A stretch of 64,000 bases of DNA from Microterricola gilva (GTDB taxonomy: Bacteria > Actinomycetota > Actinomycetes > Actinomycetales > Microbacteriaceae). Positions within the stretch are counted from its first letter, which is position 1, and each line of letters opens with the position of its first letter. The stretch is from assembly GCF_004217495.1 (NCBI RefSeq), contig NZ_SHLC01000001.1, positions 620,001-684,000 on the forward strand. The letters run 5' to 3'. The notes beneath the pieces were generated by a model, which was not told the DNA's origin, did not search any database, and saw only the letters and a list, made by a program, of their open reading frames with translations. Positions 34,042-42,588 of the stretch are shown piece by piece. The position numbers and the translations under genes were made by a program.

Positions 34042-34815
34042 GTGGACAACCTCGGAATTGTGTTCCTCTCGGAGCTGGTGGGAACCGCCATGCTCGTGCT
34101 GCTCGGCTGTGGCGTCGTCGCCAACGTCGCGCTGGCCAAGAACAAGGGGCTCGGTGGCGGCTTCCTGATGGTGAACATCGGCTGGGGCCTCGCGGTCTTC
34201 GCCGGTGTCATCGTGTCGTACGCCTCCGGTGCCCACCTCAACCCGGCCGTCACCGTCGGCCTCGTCGCCAACGGCGCGACCGAGTTCGGCAACGCGGCGC
34301 TCGGCACGACGGTCGCGGTCTCCGCGGTCTCCGTGCTGGCCTACATCGCCGCACAGTTGATCGGTGCCATGCTCGGCGCCACCTTCGTGTGGCTCGCCTA
34401 CAAGCAGCACTTCGACGGTGAGCCGGATGCCGCCAACAAGCTCGGTGTCTTCTCGACCGGTCCGGCCATCCGCTCCTACGGTTGGAACCTCGTCACCGAG
34501 ATCATCGGCACCTTCGTGCTCGTCTTCGTCGTGATCGGCTTCGGCCGCAACGGTGACGGTGGCGGCCTCGCAGCCCTCGGCGCGCTCCCCGTCGCCCTGC
34601 TCGTGATCGGTATCGGCGCCTCGCTCGGTGGCCCGACCGGCTACGCCATCAACCCGGCCCGTGACCTCGGCCCGCGCATCATGCACGCCGTGCTCCCGAT
34701 CAAGGGCAAGGGCGGCTCCGACTGGAGCTACTCCTGGGTCCCCGTCGTCGGCCCGCTGCTCGGTGGTCTGATCGCCGGTTGGTCAGCACTCGTGCTGCTG
34801 CCGATCCTCACCTAA
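34042..34815 (+). CDS. glpF: Glycerol facilitator, MIP/aquaporin family
   Basis: A 257-aa channel with six membrane helices and two pore half-loops carrying the NPA boxes: [13 protein letters not shown] near residue 70 and [14 protein letters not shown] near 205. The Asp after the second NPA (NPARD) marks the glycerol facilitator branch. GTG start at 34042 ([14 protein letters not shown]) after GAAGG-type purines. Lies between glpD and glpK with 184 and 46 bases of spacing. Confidence 0.95.
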   Translation: MDNLGIVFLSELVGTAMLVLLGCGVVANVALAKNKGLGGGFLMVNIGWGLAVFAGVIVSYASGAHLNPAVTVGLVANGATEFGNAALGTTVAVSAVSVLAYIAAQLIGAMLGATFVWLAYKQHFDGEPDAANKLGVFSTGPAIRSYGWNLVTEIIGTFVLVFVVIGFGRNGDGGGLAALGALPVALLVIGIGASLGGPTGYAINPARDLGPRIMHAVLPIKGKGGSDWSYSWVPVVGPLLGGLIAGWSALVLLPILT

Positions 34816-34861
34816 GCGACTTCCGCCAACCCCTTCACCCGATAGCAAAGGAGTTATCACC

Positions 34862-36376
34862 ATGGCTGACTACGTACTCGCCATTGACCAGGGCACCACG
34901 AGCTCGCGTGCCATCGTCTTCGACAAGGCCGGATCGATCATCTCGACCGGGCAGCTCGAGCACGAGCAGATCTTCCCGCAGGCCGGCTGGGTCGAGCACA
35001 ACCCCAAGGAAATCTGGGACAACACCCGTGAGGTGATCGGCCAGGCACTGTCCAAGGCGAACCTGACGCGTCACGACATCGCCTCCGTCGGCATCACGAA
35101 CCAGCGCGAGACCGCTGTGGTGTGGAACAAGAACACCGGCGAGGCCGTCTACAACGCCATCGTCTGGCAGGACACCCGCACCCAGGACATCGTCGACCGC
35201 CTCGCGGCCGATGGCGGCACCGAGCGCTTCAAGCACAAGGTCGGCCTCCCGCTGGCCACCTACTTCTCCGGCACGAAGATCGTCTGGATCCTCGAGAACG
35301 TTCCCGGTGCGCGTGAGGCTGCGGATGCCGGCGAGCTCCTGTTCGGCACCACCGACAGCTGGGTTCTCTGGAACCTGACCGGCGGCGTCGAGGGCGGCGT
35401 GCACGCGACGGACGTCACGAACGCTTCGCGCACCCTGTTCATGGACCTCGAGACGCTGCAGTGGGACGACGAGATCCTCGCGATCTTCGGTGTTCCGCGT
35501 TCGATGCTGCCCGAGATCAAGTCCTCCTCCGAGGTCTACGGTCACGCCGACGAGCACTCGCTCCTGCGCGAGACCCCGATCGCCGGCATCCTGGGCGACC
35601 AGCAGGCCGCGACCTTCGGCCAGGCCGCCTTCGCCACCGGCGAGGCCAAGAACACCTACGGCACCGGCAACTTCCTCATCTTCAACACCGGTGAGGAGAT
35701 CGTCCACTCCAAGAACGGTCTGCTGACGACCGTCGGCTACAAGCTCGGCGATGCGCCGGTGCACTACGCGCTCGAGGGCTCGATCGCCGTCACCGGCTCG
35801 CTCGTGCAGTGGATGCGCGACAACCTCGGCATCATCGAGTCGGCTGCCGACATCGAGGCGCTCGCGAACACCGTCGACGACAACGGTGGCGCGTACTTCG
35901 TGCCGGCGTTCTCCGGCCTCTTCGCCCCGCACTGGCGTGCAGACGCCCGCGGCGCACTGGTCGGCCTGACCCGCTACGTCAACAAGGGACACATCGCGCG
36001 TGCCGCCCTCGAGGCGATCGCGTTCCAGACCCGCGAGGTCATCGACGCGGTCAACGCCGACTCCGGCGTGCCGCTGACCGAGCTCAAGGTCGACGGCGGT
36101 GCGACGGCGAACAACACGCTGCTGCAGTTCCAGGCCGACATCCTGAACGTTCCCGTCGTGCGCCCCGTCGTCGCCGAGACCACGGCCCTCGGTGCGGCCT
36201 ACGCCGCCGGCCTGGCCGTCGGTTTCTGGAGCGACCTGGACGACCTCGCCAAGAACTGGCAGGAAGACAAGCGCTGGGAGCCGAACATGGAATCCGGCGA
36301 GCGTGACCGTCTCTACCGCAACTGGAAGAAGGCCGTCACGAAGACGCTCGACTGGGTCGACGACGACGTCAAGTAA
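34862..36376 (+). CDS. glpK: Glycerol kinase
   Basis: A 504-aa FGGY kinase that makes glycerol-3-P and so traps glycerol. Landmarks: [18 protein letters not shown] at the N-terminus, [20 protein letters not shown] near 80, [27 protein letters not shown] near 340, and [18 protein letters not shown] near 410. AAGGAG lies eight bases before the ATG. A strong terminator follows at 36446. Confidence 0.97.
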   Translation: MADYVLAIDQGTTSSRAIVFDKAGSIISTGQLEHEQIFPQAGWVEHNPKEIWDNTREVIGQALSKANLTRHDIASVGITNQRETAVVWNKNTGEAVYNAIVWQDTRTQDIVDRLAADGGTERFKHKVGLPLATYFSGTKIVWILENVPGAREAADAGELLFGTTDSWVLWNLTGGVEGGVHATDVTNASRTLFMDLETLQWDDEILAIFGVPRSMLPEIKSSSEVYGHADEHSLLRETPIAGILGDQQAATFGQAAFATGEAKNTYGTGNFLIFNTGEEIVHSKNGLLTTVGYKLGDAPVHYALEGSIAVTGSLVQWMRDNLGIIESAADIEALANTVDDNGGAYFVPAFSGLFAPHWRADARGALVGLTRYVNKGHIARAALEAIAFQTREVIDAVNADSGVPLTELKVDGGATANNTLLQFQADILNVPVVRPVVAETTALGAAYAAGLAVGFWSDLDDLAKNWQEDKRWEPNMESGERDRLYRNWKKAVTKTLDWVDDDVK

Positions 36377-36384
36377 TCAGACTG

Positions 36385-36442
36385 CCGCTGGTTGAGCCAC
36401 CCGCTGGTTGAGCAAGCCTCCGCTGGTTGAGCTTGTCGAAAC
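36385..36442 (+). repeat. Three successive copies of the dispersed repeat
   Basis: CCGCTGGTTGAGC occurs at 36385, 36401 and 36420; the last runs on to TTGTCGAAAC, giving a full-length copy. The first two are truncated. They lie between the glpK stop and its terminator. Confidence 0.8.
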
Positions 36443-36445
36443 CCC

Positions 36446-36477
36446 GAAGCCCCGCACTCGACTGAGTGCGGGGCTTC
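36446..36477 (+). terminator. glpK terminator
   Basis: A perfect 14-bp stem (GAAGCCCCGCACTC / GAGTGCGGGGCTTC) with a GACT loop, followed by TTG. It ends the glycerol transcript 70 bases after glpK. Confidence 0.88.
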
Positions 36478-36530
36478 TTGCTGCTCCCGTCCGTGCTGGG
36501 ATCCGAGATGTTGCTCCTCAGCTCAAACAA

Positions 36531-36605
36531 TGACGGCGAAGCTCGGGCCCCGGACCTGCAGATCGCTTGCGATTTTCTGCGGGTGGGGCCCAAGCTTCGC
36601 CGTCA
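36531..36605. repeat. Long near-perfect intergenic hairpin
   Basis: A 75-nt inverted repeat. The outer arms TGACGGCGAAGCT-GGGCCCC pair almost perfectly; the pairing continues through CTGCAGATCGC/GCGATTTTCTGC to a tiny loop. The total stem is about 35 bp. It lies beyond the glpK terminator and 105 bases from the HAD stop. It could be an RNA gene, a second terminator for the HAD transcript, or a small repeat element. Confidence 0.7.
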
Positions 36606-36665
36606 TAACTCGACACCCCGCAACACCCCGGATCCCCAGGAGGGCCGGGTGTGGCAGGCCGTTCC

Positions 36666-36707
36666 GGCCAGCGGCCAGCGGCCAGCGGCCAGCGGCCAGC
36701 GGCCGGC
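36666..36707. repeat. Heptanucleotide tandem repeat (GGCCAGC)
   Basis: Five exact head-to-tail GGCCAGC units and a sixth with one change (GGCCGGC). It ends three bases before the stop codon of the HAD gene. Such repeats can vary in copy number. Confidence 0.9.
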
Positions 36708-36710
36708 GGG

Positions 36711-37508
36711 TCAGCGGGCGAGGAGAGCCGGGGTGAGTTCGTCGAGCGTGGCGATCTCGAGCACGCCCAGGGCGGCGGCGTCCGCGGCATCCTCGGGGGA
36801 GGGGGAGATGCCGTCGCGGTTCAGCCAGACGCCGGTGAGCCCGGCGCCTGCCGCGCCGATCGCGTCGGTGCGGAGGCGGTCGCCGACGTACACGCCGGAG
36901 GCGGGCGCAACGCCGAAGGCGGCACAGGCCGCCTCGAAGATGCGCGGGTCCGGCTTCGCGACGCCGAGGGCTCCCGAGGCGACGAAGCGCTCGGGGTGCA
37001 CGTCCAGGCCCATGCGGGAGGTCAACTCCACGCGGTCGAGCTTGCGTTGCTGGAAGGCGGGGTCGCCGTTCGTGATGATGCCGAGCCCGACGCCAGGGAA
37101 CGCAGCGTCGAGCGCGTCGAGGCAGCGGAGCGCGTCCTCGTGCAGCGTCCAGGCCGCCGTGTAGTGCTCGAAGTACTCGTCGAACCAGGCGCCGCTTGCC
37201 GCGTCTCCGAGGTGCACGCCGTGGGCGGCGGCGAAGTCGCGGGCGCGGGCCCTGCGCTGCCCCTCGAAGTCGAGGGTGCCCTCGAGGTAGGAGTGGTAGT
37301 GCTTCTCCTCGAGCGCGTGCCAGAGGGCGACGGCATCCGGGGTGTGCACACCGTCGAAGCCGCCGAGCTGGTCGATGTGCGCGAGGATGCCGCTGGCCAC
37401 CGCCGTGCGGTGGGCGAACAGGGTGTCGTCGAGGTCGAAGAGCACCGCGCCGATGGGCACCGCGCCGATGGGCTCAGCGCCGTCGGGGTTCGTCCGGGCG
37501 TCGCTCAT
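36711..37508 (-). CDS. HAD-family hydrolase
   Basis: A 265-aa haloacid dehalogenase-superfamily phosphatase. Motif I is VLFDLDDTLF near residue 22, motif II IITNGDP near 148, motif III Lys in GVAKPDPRIFEAAC near 190, and motif IV VYVGDRLRTDAIGA. It has a helical cap, as in YjjG-type nucleotidases, but the substrate is unknown. Translation of the neighbour is coupled by a 4-bp overlap with the GNAT gene, which precedes it in the transcript. The N-terminus carries an imperfect repeat, GAEPIGAVPIGAV. Confidence 0.88.
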   Translation of the reverse strand: MSDARTNPDGAEPIGAVPIGAVLFDLDDTLFAHRTAVASGILAHIDQLGGFDGVHTPDAVALWHALEEKHYHSYLEGTLDFEGQRRARARDFAAAHGVHLGDAASGAWFDEYFEHYTAAWTLHEDALRCLDALDAAFPGVGLGIITNGDPAFQQRKLDRVELTSRMGLDVHPERFVASGALGVAKPDPRIFEAACAAFGVAPASGVYVGDRLRTDAIGAAGAGLTGVWLNRDGISPSPEDAADAAALGVLEIATLDELTPALLAR

Positions 37509-38074
37509 GCGTCGACCACCTCCTGCGGCCAGCCGTGGTGCACGGAGCGGATGCCGGGGGCCAGAGTGGCGTGCCAGCTCTGGGGGACCGTGCCGTCGCG
37601 CCCCGGGTCGCTCGCCGGTGCGACACCGATGTAGCGGAAGCCGGACTTCCTGGCGACGCGGGCCGAGGCGATGTTGCCCACAATCGCCTCCCAGAGCACC
37701 TCAGAGGCGTCGGGGATGCCGCCGTCGAAGACCCAGTCGGAGACGGCGGACACCGCTTCCGGCATGTAGCCGAATCCGCGGTGCTCCGCGCCGAGCCAGA
37801 AGCCGAGGTCGTGGCGCCGAAGCCGGAGGCCGAGCATGCCGATCAGCCGCCCGTCGTGCAGGCGCACGGCCCACGTCGCCTCCGAGTCGTCGCGCCAGCC
37901 GGCTGGAACGAAGTCAGAGACGAACCCGACCGCGTGCTCGCGGGTGTACGGCCACGGCGTCGGCAGGTACTTCTCGAAGGCGGCGTCGGTGCAGTACTCG
38001 GCGATGGCGTCGACGTCGTCCGGACCCGGCTGGTTCAGGACCAGCCGGGTCGTGCGCAACTCGAACGGCTGCAT
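37505..38074 (-). CDS. GNAT-family N-acetyltransferase
   Basis: A 189-aa RimJ/RimL-type acetyltransferase. It begins MQPFELRTTRLVLNQPGPDD; the acetyl-CoA region includes WLGAEHRGFGYMPEAVSAVS near residue 90 and GNIASARVARKSGFRYIGVA near 130. The ATG at 38074 gives the family N-terminus; the frame is open upstream but only as a shadow of trpS. It lies 8 bases after trpS on the same strand and overlaps the HAD gene, so the three are probably one transcript. Acceptor unknown. Confidence 0.88.
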   Translation of the reverse strand: MQPFELRTTRLVLNQPGPDDVDAIAEYCTDAAFEKYLPTPWPYTREHAVGFVSDFVPAGWRDDSEATWAVRLHDGRLIGMLGLRLRRHDLGFWLGAEHRGFGYMPEAVSAVSDWVFDGGIPDASEVLWEAIVGNIASARVARKSGFRYIGVAPASDPGRDGTVPQSWHATLAPGIRSVHHGWPQEVVDA

Positions 38075-38082
38075 GATCTGCC

Positions 38083-39102
38083 CTAGCGGACGCGCCGCAG
38101 GAAGCCGATGCGGTCGTAGACGGTCTCGAGCGTGGTGTCGGCGATCGCCGAGGCGCGAGCGGCGTTGCCGGCCAGCACGCGGTCCAGCTCGGCCGGGTCG
38201 TCGAGAAGCGCGGTCGCCCGTTCGCGGATCGGCGAGAACTCCGCGACCACGAGCTCGACGAGCTCCTTCTTGAAGTCGCCGTAGCCGCGACCCGCGAAGG
38301 CATCCTCGATCTCGGTGAGCGAGCGCCCGGAGAACACCTGGAAGATCGTCATCAGGTTCGAGACGCCGGGCTTGTTCTCCCGATCGAAGCGTACGACGGC
38401 CTCGTCGTCGGTCACCGCGCGCATGATCTTCTTCTTGATCGCGCCTGGCTCGTCGAGCAGCCACAGGATGCCCGCGGGGGACTCGCCGGACTTCGACATC
38501 TTCGACCCGGGGTTCTGCAGGTCGTAGATGCGGGCCGTCTCCTTCTGGATGACCGGTTCCGGAATGGTGAAGGTGTCGCCGAAACGGGCGTTGAAGCGGG
38601 TCGCGAGGTCGCGGGTGAGCTCGACGTGCTGTTTCTGGTCGTCACCGACCGGAACGACCTCGCTCTGGTAGAGCAGGATGTCGGCCGCCATCAGCACCGG
38701 GTAGGTGAAGAGGCCGACCGAGGTGGCGTCCGCGCCCTGCTTCTTCGACTTGTCCTTGAACTGCGTCATCCGACCGGCCTCGCCGAAGCCCGTGATGGTG
38801 TTGAGGATCCAGGCGAGTTCCGCGTGGGCTGGCACGTGCGACTGCACGTAGAGGGTCGAGTTCTCCGGGTCGATGCCGGCCGCGATGTACTGCGCGGCGG
38901 TGCGGCGCGTCTTCTCGCGCAGCTCGGCCGGGTCCTGCGGCACGGTGATGGCGTGCATGTCGACGACGGAGAACAGTGCGTCGTGGGTCGTCTGCAGCTG
39001 CTTCCACTGCAGCAGGGCGCCGATGTAGTTGCCGGCGTGCAGCGAGTCCGCCGATGGTTGCATGCCCGAGTACAGGCGGGGGAGGGAAGTCATAGTGCTC
39101 AT
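38083..39102 (-). CDS. trpS: Tryptophanyl-tRNA synthetase
   Basis: A 339-aa class I synthetase. The HIGH-equivalent is in GMQPSADSLHAGNYIGAL near residue 14 (family: PSGxxHIGN; here AGN) and the second signature is the canonical KMSKSGESP near 195. Other landmarks: GFGEAGRMTQFKDKS and PVGDDQKQHVELTRDLA. The ATG at 39102 (MSTMTSLPRLYSG) or at 39093 is possible. First gene of a group with GNAT and HAD genes. Confidence 0.96.
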   Translation of the reverse strand: MSTMTSLPRLYSGMQPSADSLHAGNYIGALLQWKQLQTTHDALFSVVDMHAITVPQDPAELREKTRRTAAQYIAAGIDPENSTLYVQSHVPAHAELAWILNTITGFGEAGRMTQFKDKSKKQGADATSVGLFTYPVLMAADILLYQSEVVPVGDDQKQHVELTRDLATRFNARFGDTFTIPEPVIQKETARIYDLQNPGSKMSKSGESPAGILWLLDEPGAIKKKIMRAVTDDEAVVRFDRENKPGVSNLMTIFQVFSGRSLTEIEDAFAGRGYGDFKKELVELVVAEFSPIRERATALLDDPAELDRVLAGNAARASAIADTTLETVYDRIGFLRRVR

Positions 39103-39159
39103 TTCAAGGCTGTGGTGAGAAAGGCCGTGCGCCGCCGATCGGCGGCGAACACGGGGTGT

Positions 39160-40002
39160 CTAGATGGCGTAGTCGACGACGACGGGGGCGTGGTCGGACC
39201 ATCGCTCTGCGTACGACGGCGCGCGGTCGATCGTGTAGTTCACGGCAGTCGCAGCCAGCGCAGGGCTCGCCAGGTGGTAGTCGATGCGCCATCCGGTGTC
39301 GTTGTCGAATGCCTGACCGCGGTTGGACCACCAGGAGTACGGGCCGTCGACCTCGCCGGCCCACTTGCGTCCGACATCGACCCAGCCGAGGCCGGCGCCG
39401 CTGTTGTAGTCAGCCTCGTTCTCTGCTCCGACGAAGCGGTCGAAGTAGGCGCGCTCCTCCGGCAGGAAGCCGGCGCGCTTCACATTGCCCTTCCAGTTCT
39501 TGATATCGAGCGTGCGGTGTCCGACGTTCAGATCGCCGAGCACGAGCGCGTACGGCGAGTGCGCGGCGAGCTCTGGCAGCCTGGCCTCCATGGCATCGAG
39601 GAACTTGTACTTCTCGACCTGCTTGTCGGTGCCGGCCTCGCCGGAGTGCACATAGGTGCTGACGACGGTGATGATGCTGTCGCCGACGCGGTAGTCGGCC
39701 TCGAGCCAGCGCCCGGCGCTGTCGAAGTCCACGGCGCCGAGCTCGACGCGGTGGATCTCGGCGTTGCGGCGGCTGGCGAGCGCGACGCCCGCGCGGCCCT
39801 TGGCCGTTGCCGCGTCGTGCAGGATGTTCCACTCGTCGCCGAGGAGCTCCTCGAGGTGGCTGGTGTCTGCGCGCACCTCTTGCAGCGCCAGGATGTCGAC
39901 GTCGCGGCCGGCCAGCCAGTCGCCCATCCCGTTGCGGTAGGCGGCGCGCACGCCATTCACGTTGACAGAGGCAATACGCAGTGGCGACGACGCAGAAGAC
40001 AT
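39160..40002 (-). CDS. xthA: Exodeoxyribonuclease III
   Basis: A 280-aa AP endonuclease/exonuclease of the EEP fold, a base-excision repair enzyme. Landmarks: RIASVNVNGVRAAYRNGMGD, DILALQEVRADTSHL with the metal Glu, VVSTYVHSGEAG, LVLGDLNVGHRTLDIKN (Asp-Asn pair), WWSNRGQAFDNDTGWRIDYH, and WSDHAPVVVDY at the end with the catalytic His. TAGACT six bases before the ATG suggests a leaderless message starting inside the end of the BrkB gene. Confidence 0.95.
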   Translation of the reverse strand: MSSASSPLRIASVNVNGVRAAYRNGMGDWLAGRDVDILALQEVRADTSHLEELLGDEWNILHDAATAKGRAGVALASRRNAEIHRVELGAVDFDSAGRWLEADYRVGDSIITVVSTYVHSGEAGTDKQVEKYKFLDAMEARLPELAAHSPYALVLGDLNVGHRTLDIKNWKGNVKRAGFLPEERAYFDRFVGAENEADYNSGAGLGWVDVGRKWAGEVDGPYSWWSNRGQAFDNDTGWRIDYHLASPALAATAVNYTIDRAPSYAERWSDHAPVVVDYAI

Positions 40003-40006
40003 GACC

Positions 40007-41278
40007 TCAGTCTAGATTGCCGCGCGAGGCGTCGCCCTGACGGCCGTGCCGAGCCGGGGCGGATGCCGCGGCATCCGGTGCCCGTTCGTGTCTCTGCTCT
40101 CGCAGGACCTGGTCGTAGTGCTGCTTCGCGATCCTGAGCTGCAGGGCAGCGGCGGGGCGGCGGAACCACGGGGCCGTGTCGTGGGCGCGCTTGGCATCAC
40201 GAAGCTCAACCTCGGCGGCGAGACGCACCGCACGGCGTTCGGCTTCCCTGCGCTCGGCCGCGAGCTGCTCCTGCGTCACGCTGCGCAGCGAGATGCCCCG
40301 GTCGCCGGCTGCGACGGCGATCCACGCGGCGGCGACGAGGGTGACGATGCTGGTGAGCCTGAACCACAGCAGCAGACCGACGAAGACGGCGAACGTCGCC
40401 AGCAGCGGGTTGTTCGTCACACTCCCGATCAGGGTGCCGCCGAGCACCTGGAGCACGGTGAGCGCGCCGCCACCGAGGAACGATCCGCCCCAGAGCCTGC
40501 GCCACGGCACGCTGGCACCGGAGAGGAAGCGGAACATCGCCGCGAGCACCCCGGTGTTGATGATCAGTACGAGCAGGAGGCCGACGGAGCCACCGGCCAC
40601 CCTGTACCAGAACGAGTCACTCGAGATTCCGAGCACCTGGAACATCCAGCTCACCGCGGCCGTGCTCACGACGGTGAGTGCGGAGGCGAACAGCAGCACC
40701 ACACCGAATACGAGTGCCGCGAGCAGGTCCCTGGCCTTCAGCAGAACGTAGGAGCGGGTGTCCTTCGGGAGCCCGAACACGCTGCGCACGCCGAGCCTCG
40801 AGTACGTGACCCAGCCAATGGCGGTCCAGATCAAGCCGGCGGCCGCGATGATGCCTGTCCAGCTGAGGAGGAAGGTCGATGAGTCGGCCAACGCGGCGAG
40901 GTCGCTGGGCTTGATCGCACCCTGCTCGCCGATCAGACCGGGCACATAGGTGTTGATGAGGTCCTCGAGTGCCTGCATCGTTCCGGGGCGGTTCGCGAAC
41001 CAGATGCCCGCGACGGAGAAGACGACGTAGACGGCGGCGAACACGGCGAAGAGTGCCTGATAGCTCATGCCAGCGGCAAGCAGGAAGCCGTTTCGGGCGA
41101 GGAAGTGCCGCCACACACGGACGGGGAACAGCGCAAGCGTCTTCTGGGTGATCTCGGTCACCCGCTGCACCGGCTCGCCGAAGCGCTCACGCAGCGGCTC
41201 GCCGAAAGCGTCGAGAGACTCCCAGCGATGCCGCTCGGCCTCTTGCCCTGCGGCGGGGCTGCTCTCGTCACGGCTCAC
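40007..41278 (-). CDS. YihY/BrkB-family inner-membrane protein
   Basis: A 423-aa membrane protein with about six long hydrophobic segments between residues 60 and 330. It carries the family start of the core (RNGFLLAAGMSYQALFAVFA), the typical TLIGSVTNNPLLATFAVFVG segment, and a charged cytoplasmic C-tail (residues about 335-423) rich in Arg, Glu and His. Family function is not established. GTG start at 41278, with TAGGGT six bases before it, so probably leaderless. Confidence 0.88.
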   Translation of the reverse strand: MSRDESSPAAGQEAERHRWESLDAFGEPLRERFGEPVQRVTEITQKTLALFPVRVWRHFLARNGFLLAAGMSYQALFAVFAAVYVVFSVAGIWFANRPGTMQALEDLINTYVPGLIGEQGAIKPSDLAALADSSTFLLSWTGIIAAAGLIWTAIGWVTYSRLGVRSVFGLPKDTRSYVLLKARDLLAALVFGVVLLFASALTVVSTAAVSWMFQVLGISSDSFWYRVAGGSVGLLLVLIINTGVLAAMFRFLSGASVPWRRLWGGSFLGGGALTVLQVLGGTLIGSVTNNPLLATFAVFVGLLLWFRLTSIVTLVAAAWIAVAAGDRGISLRSVTQEQLAAERREAERRAVRLAAEVELRDAKRAHDTAPWFRRPAAALQLRIAKQHYDQVLREQRHERAPDAAASAPARHGRQGDASRGNLD

Positions 41279-41295
41279 AGTCTCACCCTAGCGGC

Positions 41296-41337
41296 GCGGC
41301 GCGCAGCGCCGCGAAAGGCTTGGCGCGCAGCGCCAAG
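41296..41337. repeat. Two adjacent GC-rich hairpins
   Basis: GCGGCGC-GCA-GCGCCGC (41296-41312) and CTTGGCGC-GCA-GCGCCAAG (41319-41337) share the loop GCA. The trailing AAGGCGGCAGCCC also follows a hairpin near 29654, so this may be a second small repeat family. Confidence 0.65.
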
Positions 41338-41427
41338 CAAGGCGGCAGCCCATACTAAGGCAACCTCAAAAACCGTGACCGATGCTGGTGCGGTTTCGGC
41401 ACGCCCCACCGGTGCGGTCGTCGCGGG

Positions 41428-41446
41428 GTTTCGACAGGCCCAACCA
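41428..41446. repeat. Dispersed repeat copy
   Basis: GTTTCGACAGGCCCAACCA, one change from the core GTTTCGACAGGCTCAACCA. Confidence 0.85.
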
Positions 41447-41460
41447 ACGGAGTTCCCGCC

Positions 41461-41594
41461 GAGGGCTCAGGGCTTCGGTCGCTGGCGCTCCCTCAAGCCA
41501 GCGTGGGTTGCGCGGCGTTCGGCCGGCGAGGGATCAGGGCTTCGGTCGCTGGCGCTCCCTCAAGCCAGCGGGGGTTGCGCGGCGTTCGGCCGGC
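41461..41594. repeat. 67-bp tandem duplication
   Basis: Two head-to-tail 67-bp units (41461-41527 and 41528-41594) that differ at two positions. Each unit contains a hairpin CGCTGGC-GCTCCCTCAA-GCCAGCG. The high identity suggests a recent duplication. A dispersed-repeat copy lies on each side. Confidence 0.92.
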
Positions 41595-41600
41595 GTACCG

Positions 41601-41620
41601 GGTTTCGACAGGCTCAACCA
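41601..41620. repeat. Dispersed repeat copy
   Basis: GGTTTCGACAGGCTCAACCA, an exact copy of the core, directly after the 67-bp duplication. Confidence 0.88.
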
Positions 41621-41718
41621 ACGGGGTTCCCGGTGCGTCCGTCTGAGCGCGGGCCCGGATTGTGTGCACCGGCACGGGGTATTTGCCGGGCCGGCGCGAT
41701 TTTCCCGGGCCTGGAAAT

Positions 41719-41742
41719 GGTCTCGACAGGCTCAACCAGCGG
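41719..41742. repeat. Dispersed repeat copy
   Basis: GGTCTCGACAGGCTCAACCA then GCGG, one change from the core. Confidence 0.85.
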
Positions 41743-41770
41743 ACCTCGGCGAAACGCCGGCGCGCACGAC

Positions 41771-41803
41771 GAAGCCCCCTCCGGAAATCCAGAGGGGGCC
41801 TCG
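41771..41803 (-). terminator. Terminator of the sdh operon
   Basis: A stem GAGGCCCCCTC/GAGGGGGCTTC (one mismatch) with an 11-nt loop, 15 bases past the sdhB stop. Confidence 0.8.
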
Positions 41804-41818
41804 TTCACGCGGCGGATG

Positions 41819-42586
41819 CTATGGCTTGCCGCGCATGATGGCCTGCTTGACCTCGGCGATGGCCTGGGTCACCTGGATGCCGCGGGGGCATGCCTCTGAA
41901 CAGTTGAAGGTGGTGCGGCAGCGCCACACGCCTTCCTTGTCGTTCAGGATGTCGAGGCGAACCTTGGCGTCCTCGTCACGGGAGTCGAAGATGAAGCGGT
42001 GCGCGTTGACGATGGCGGCCGGGCCGAAGTACTGGCCGTCCGTCCAGAACACCGGGCAGCTCGAGGTGCAGGCTGCGCAGAGGATGCACTTGGTGGTGTC
42101 GTCGAAGCGCTCGCGCTGGGCGACGGTCTGGAGGCGCTCCTTGCCGCCCTCCGGCGCCTTGTTGGCGATGAGGAAGGGCTGCACCTCGCGGAACGACGCG
42201 AAGAACGGCTCCATGTCGACGATGAGGTCCTTCTCCAGCGGGAGGCCCTTGATGGCCTCGACGTAGATCGGCTTCGAGATGTCGAGGTCCTTGATCAGCG
42301 TCTTGCAGGCGAGGCGGTTGCGGCCGTTGATGCGCATGGCGTCAGAGCCGCAGATGCCGTGCGCGCAGGAACGGCGGAACGTCAGCGAGCCGTCCTGCTC
42401 CCATTTGATCTTGTGCAGGGCGTCGAGCACGCGGTCGGTGGCGTACATCTCGACGTCGAAGTCCTGCCAGCGCGGCTCCTCGTCCACCTCGGGGTCGAAG
42501 CGGCGGATCAGGAACGTGACCGTGAACGGGGTGACGGCCGGGTCTGCGTTGCCCGGGCGGTCGGCGGCAATCGTCGTGCTGCTCAC
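41819..42586 (-). CDS. sdhB: Succinate dehydrogenase iron-sulfur subunit
   Basis: A 255-aa electron-transfer subunit of complex II. The [2Fe-2S] ligands are in FRRSCAHGICGSDAMRINGR and the following CK; the [4Fe-4S] and [3Fe-4S] clusters use CILCAACTSSCPVFW, CRTTFNCSEACPRGIQVTQA. It passes electrons from SdhA to quinone. Two bases separate it from sdhA upstream. Last gene of sdhCDAB. Confidence 0.97.
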   Translation of the reverse strand: MSSTTIAADRPGNADPAVTPFTVTFLIRRFDPEVDEEPRWQDFDVEMYATDRVLDALHKIKWEQDGSLTFRRSCAHGICGSDAMRINGRNRLACKTLIKDLDISKPIYVEAIKGLPLEKDLIVDMEPFFASFREVQPFLIANKAPEGGKERLQTVAQRERFDDTTKCILCAACTSSCPVFWTDGQYFGPAAIVNAHRFIFDSRDEDAKVRLDILNDKEGVWRCRTTFNCSEACPRGIQVTQAIAEVKQAIMRGKP

Positions 42587-42588
42587 GA

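Larger units (their letters stand above)
41279..41818. other. Repeat-rich intergenic region between BrkB and sdhB genes
   Basis: This 540-base region shows no convincing gene. It holds the BrkB promoter, two adjacent hairpins at 41296-41337 followed by AAGGCGGCAGCCCA, three copies of the dispersed repeat (41428-41446, 41601-41620, 41719-41742), a two-copy 67-bp tandem repeat (41461-41594) and the sdhB terminator. Confidence 0.75.
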
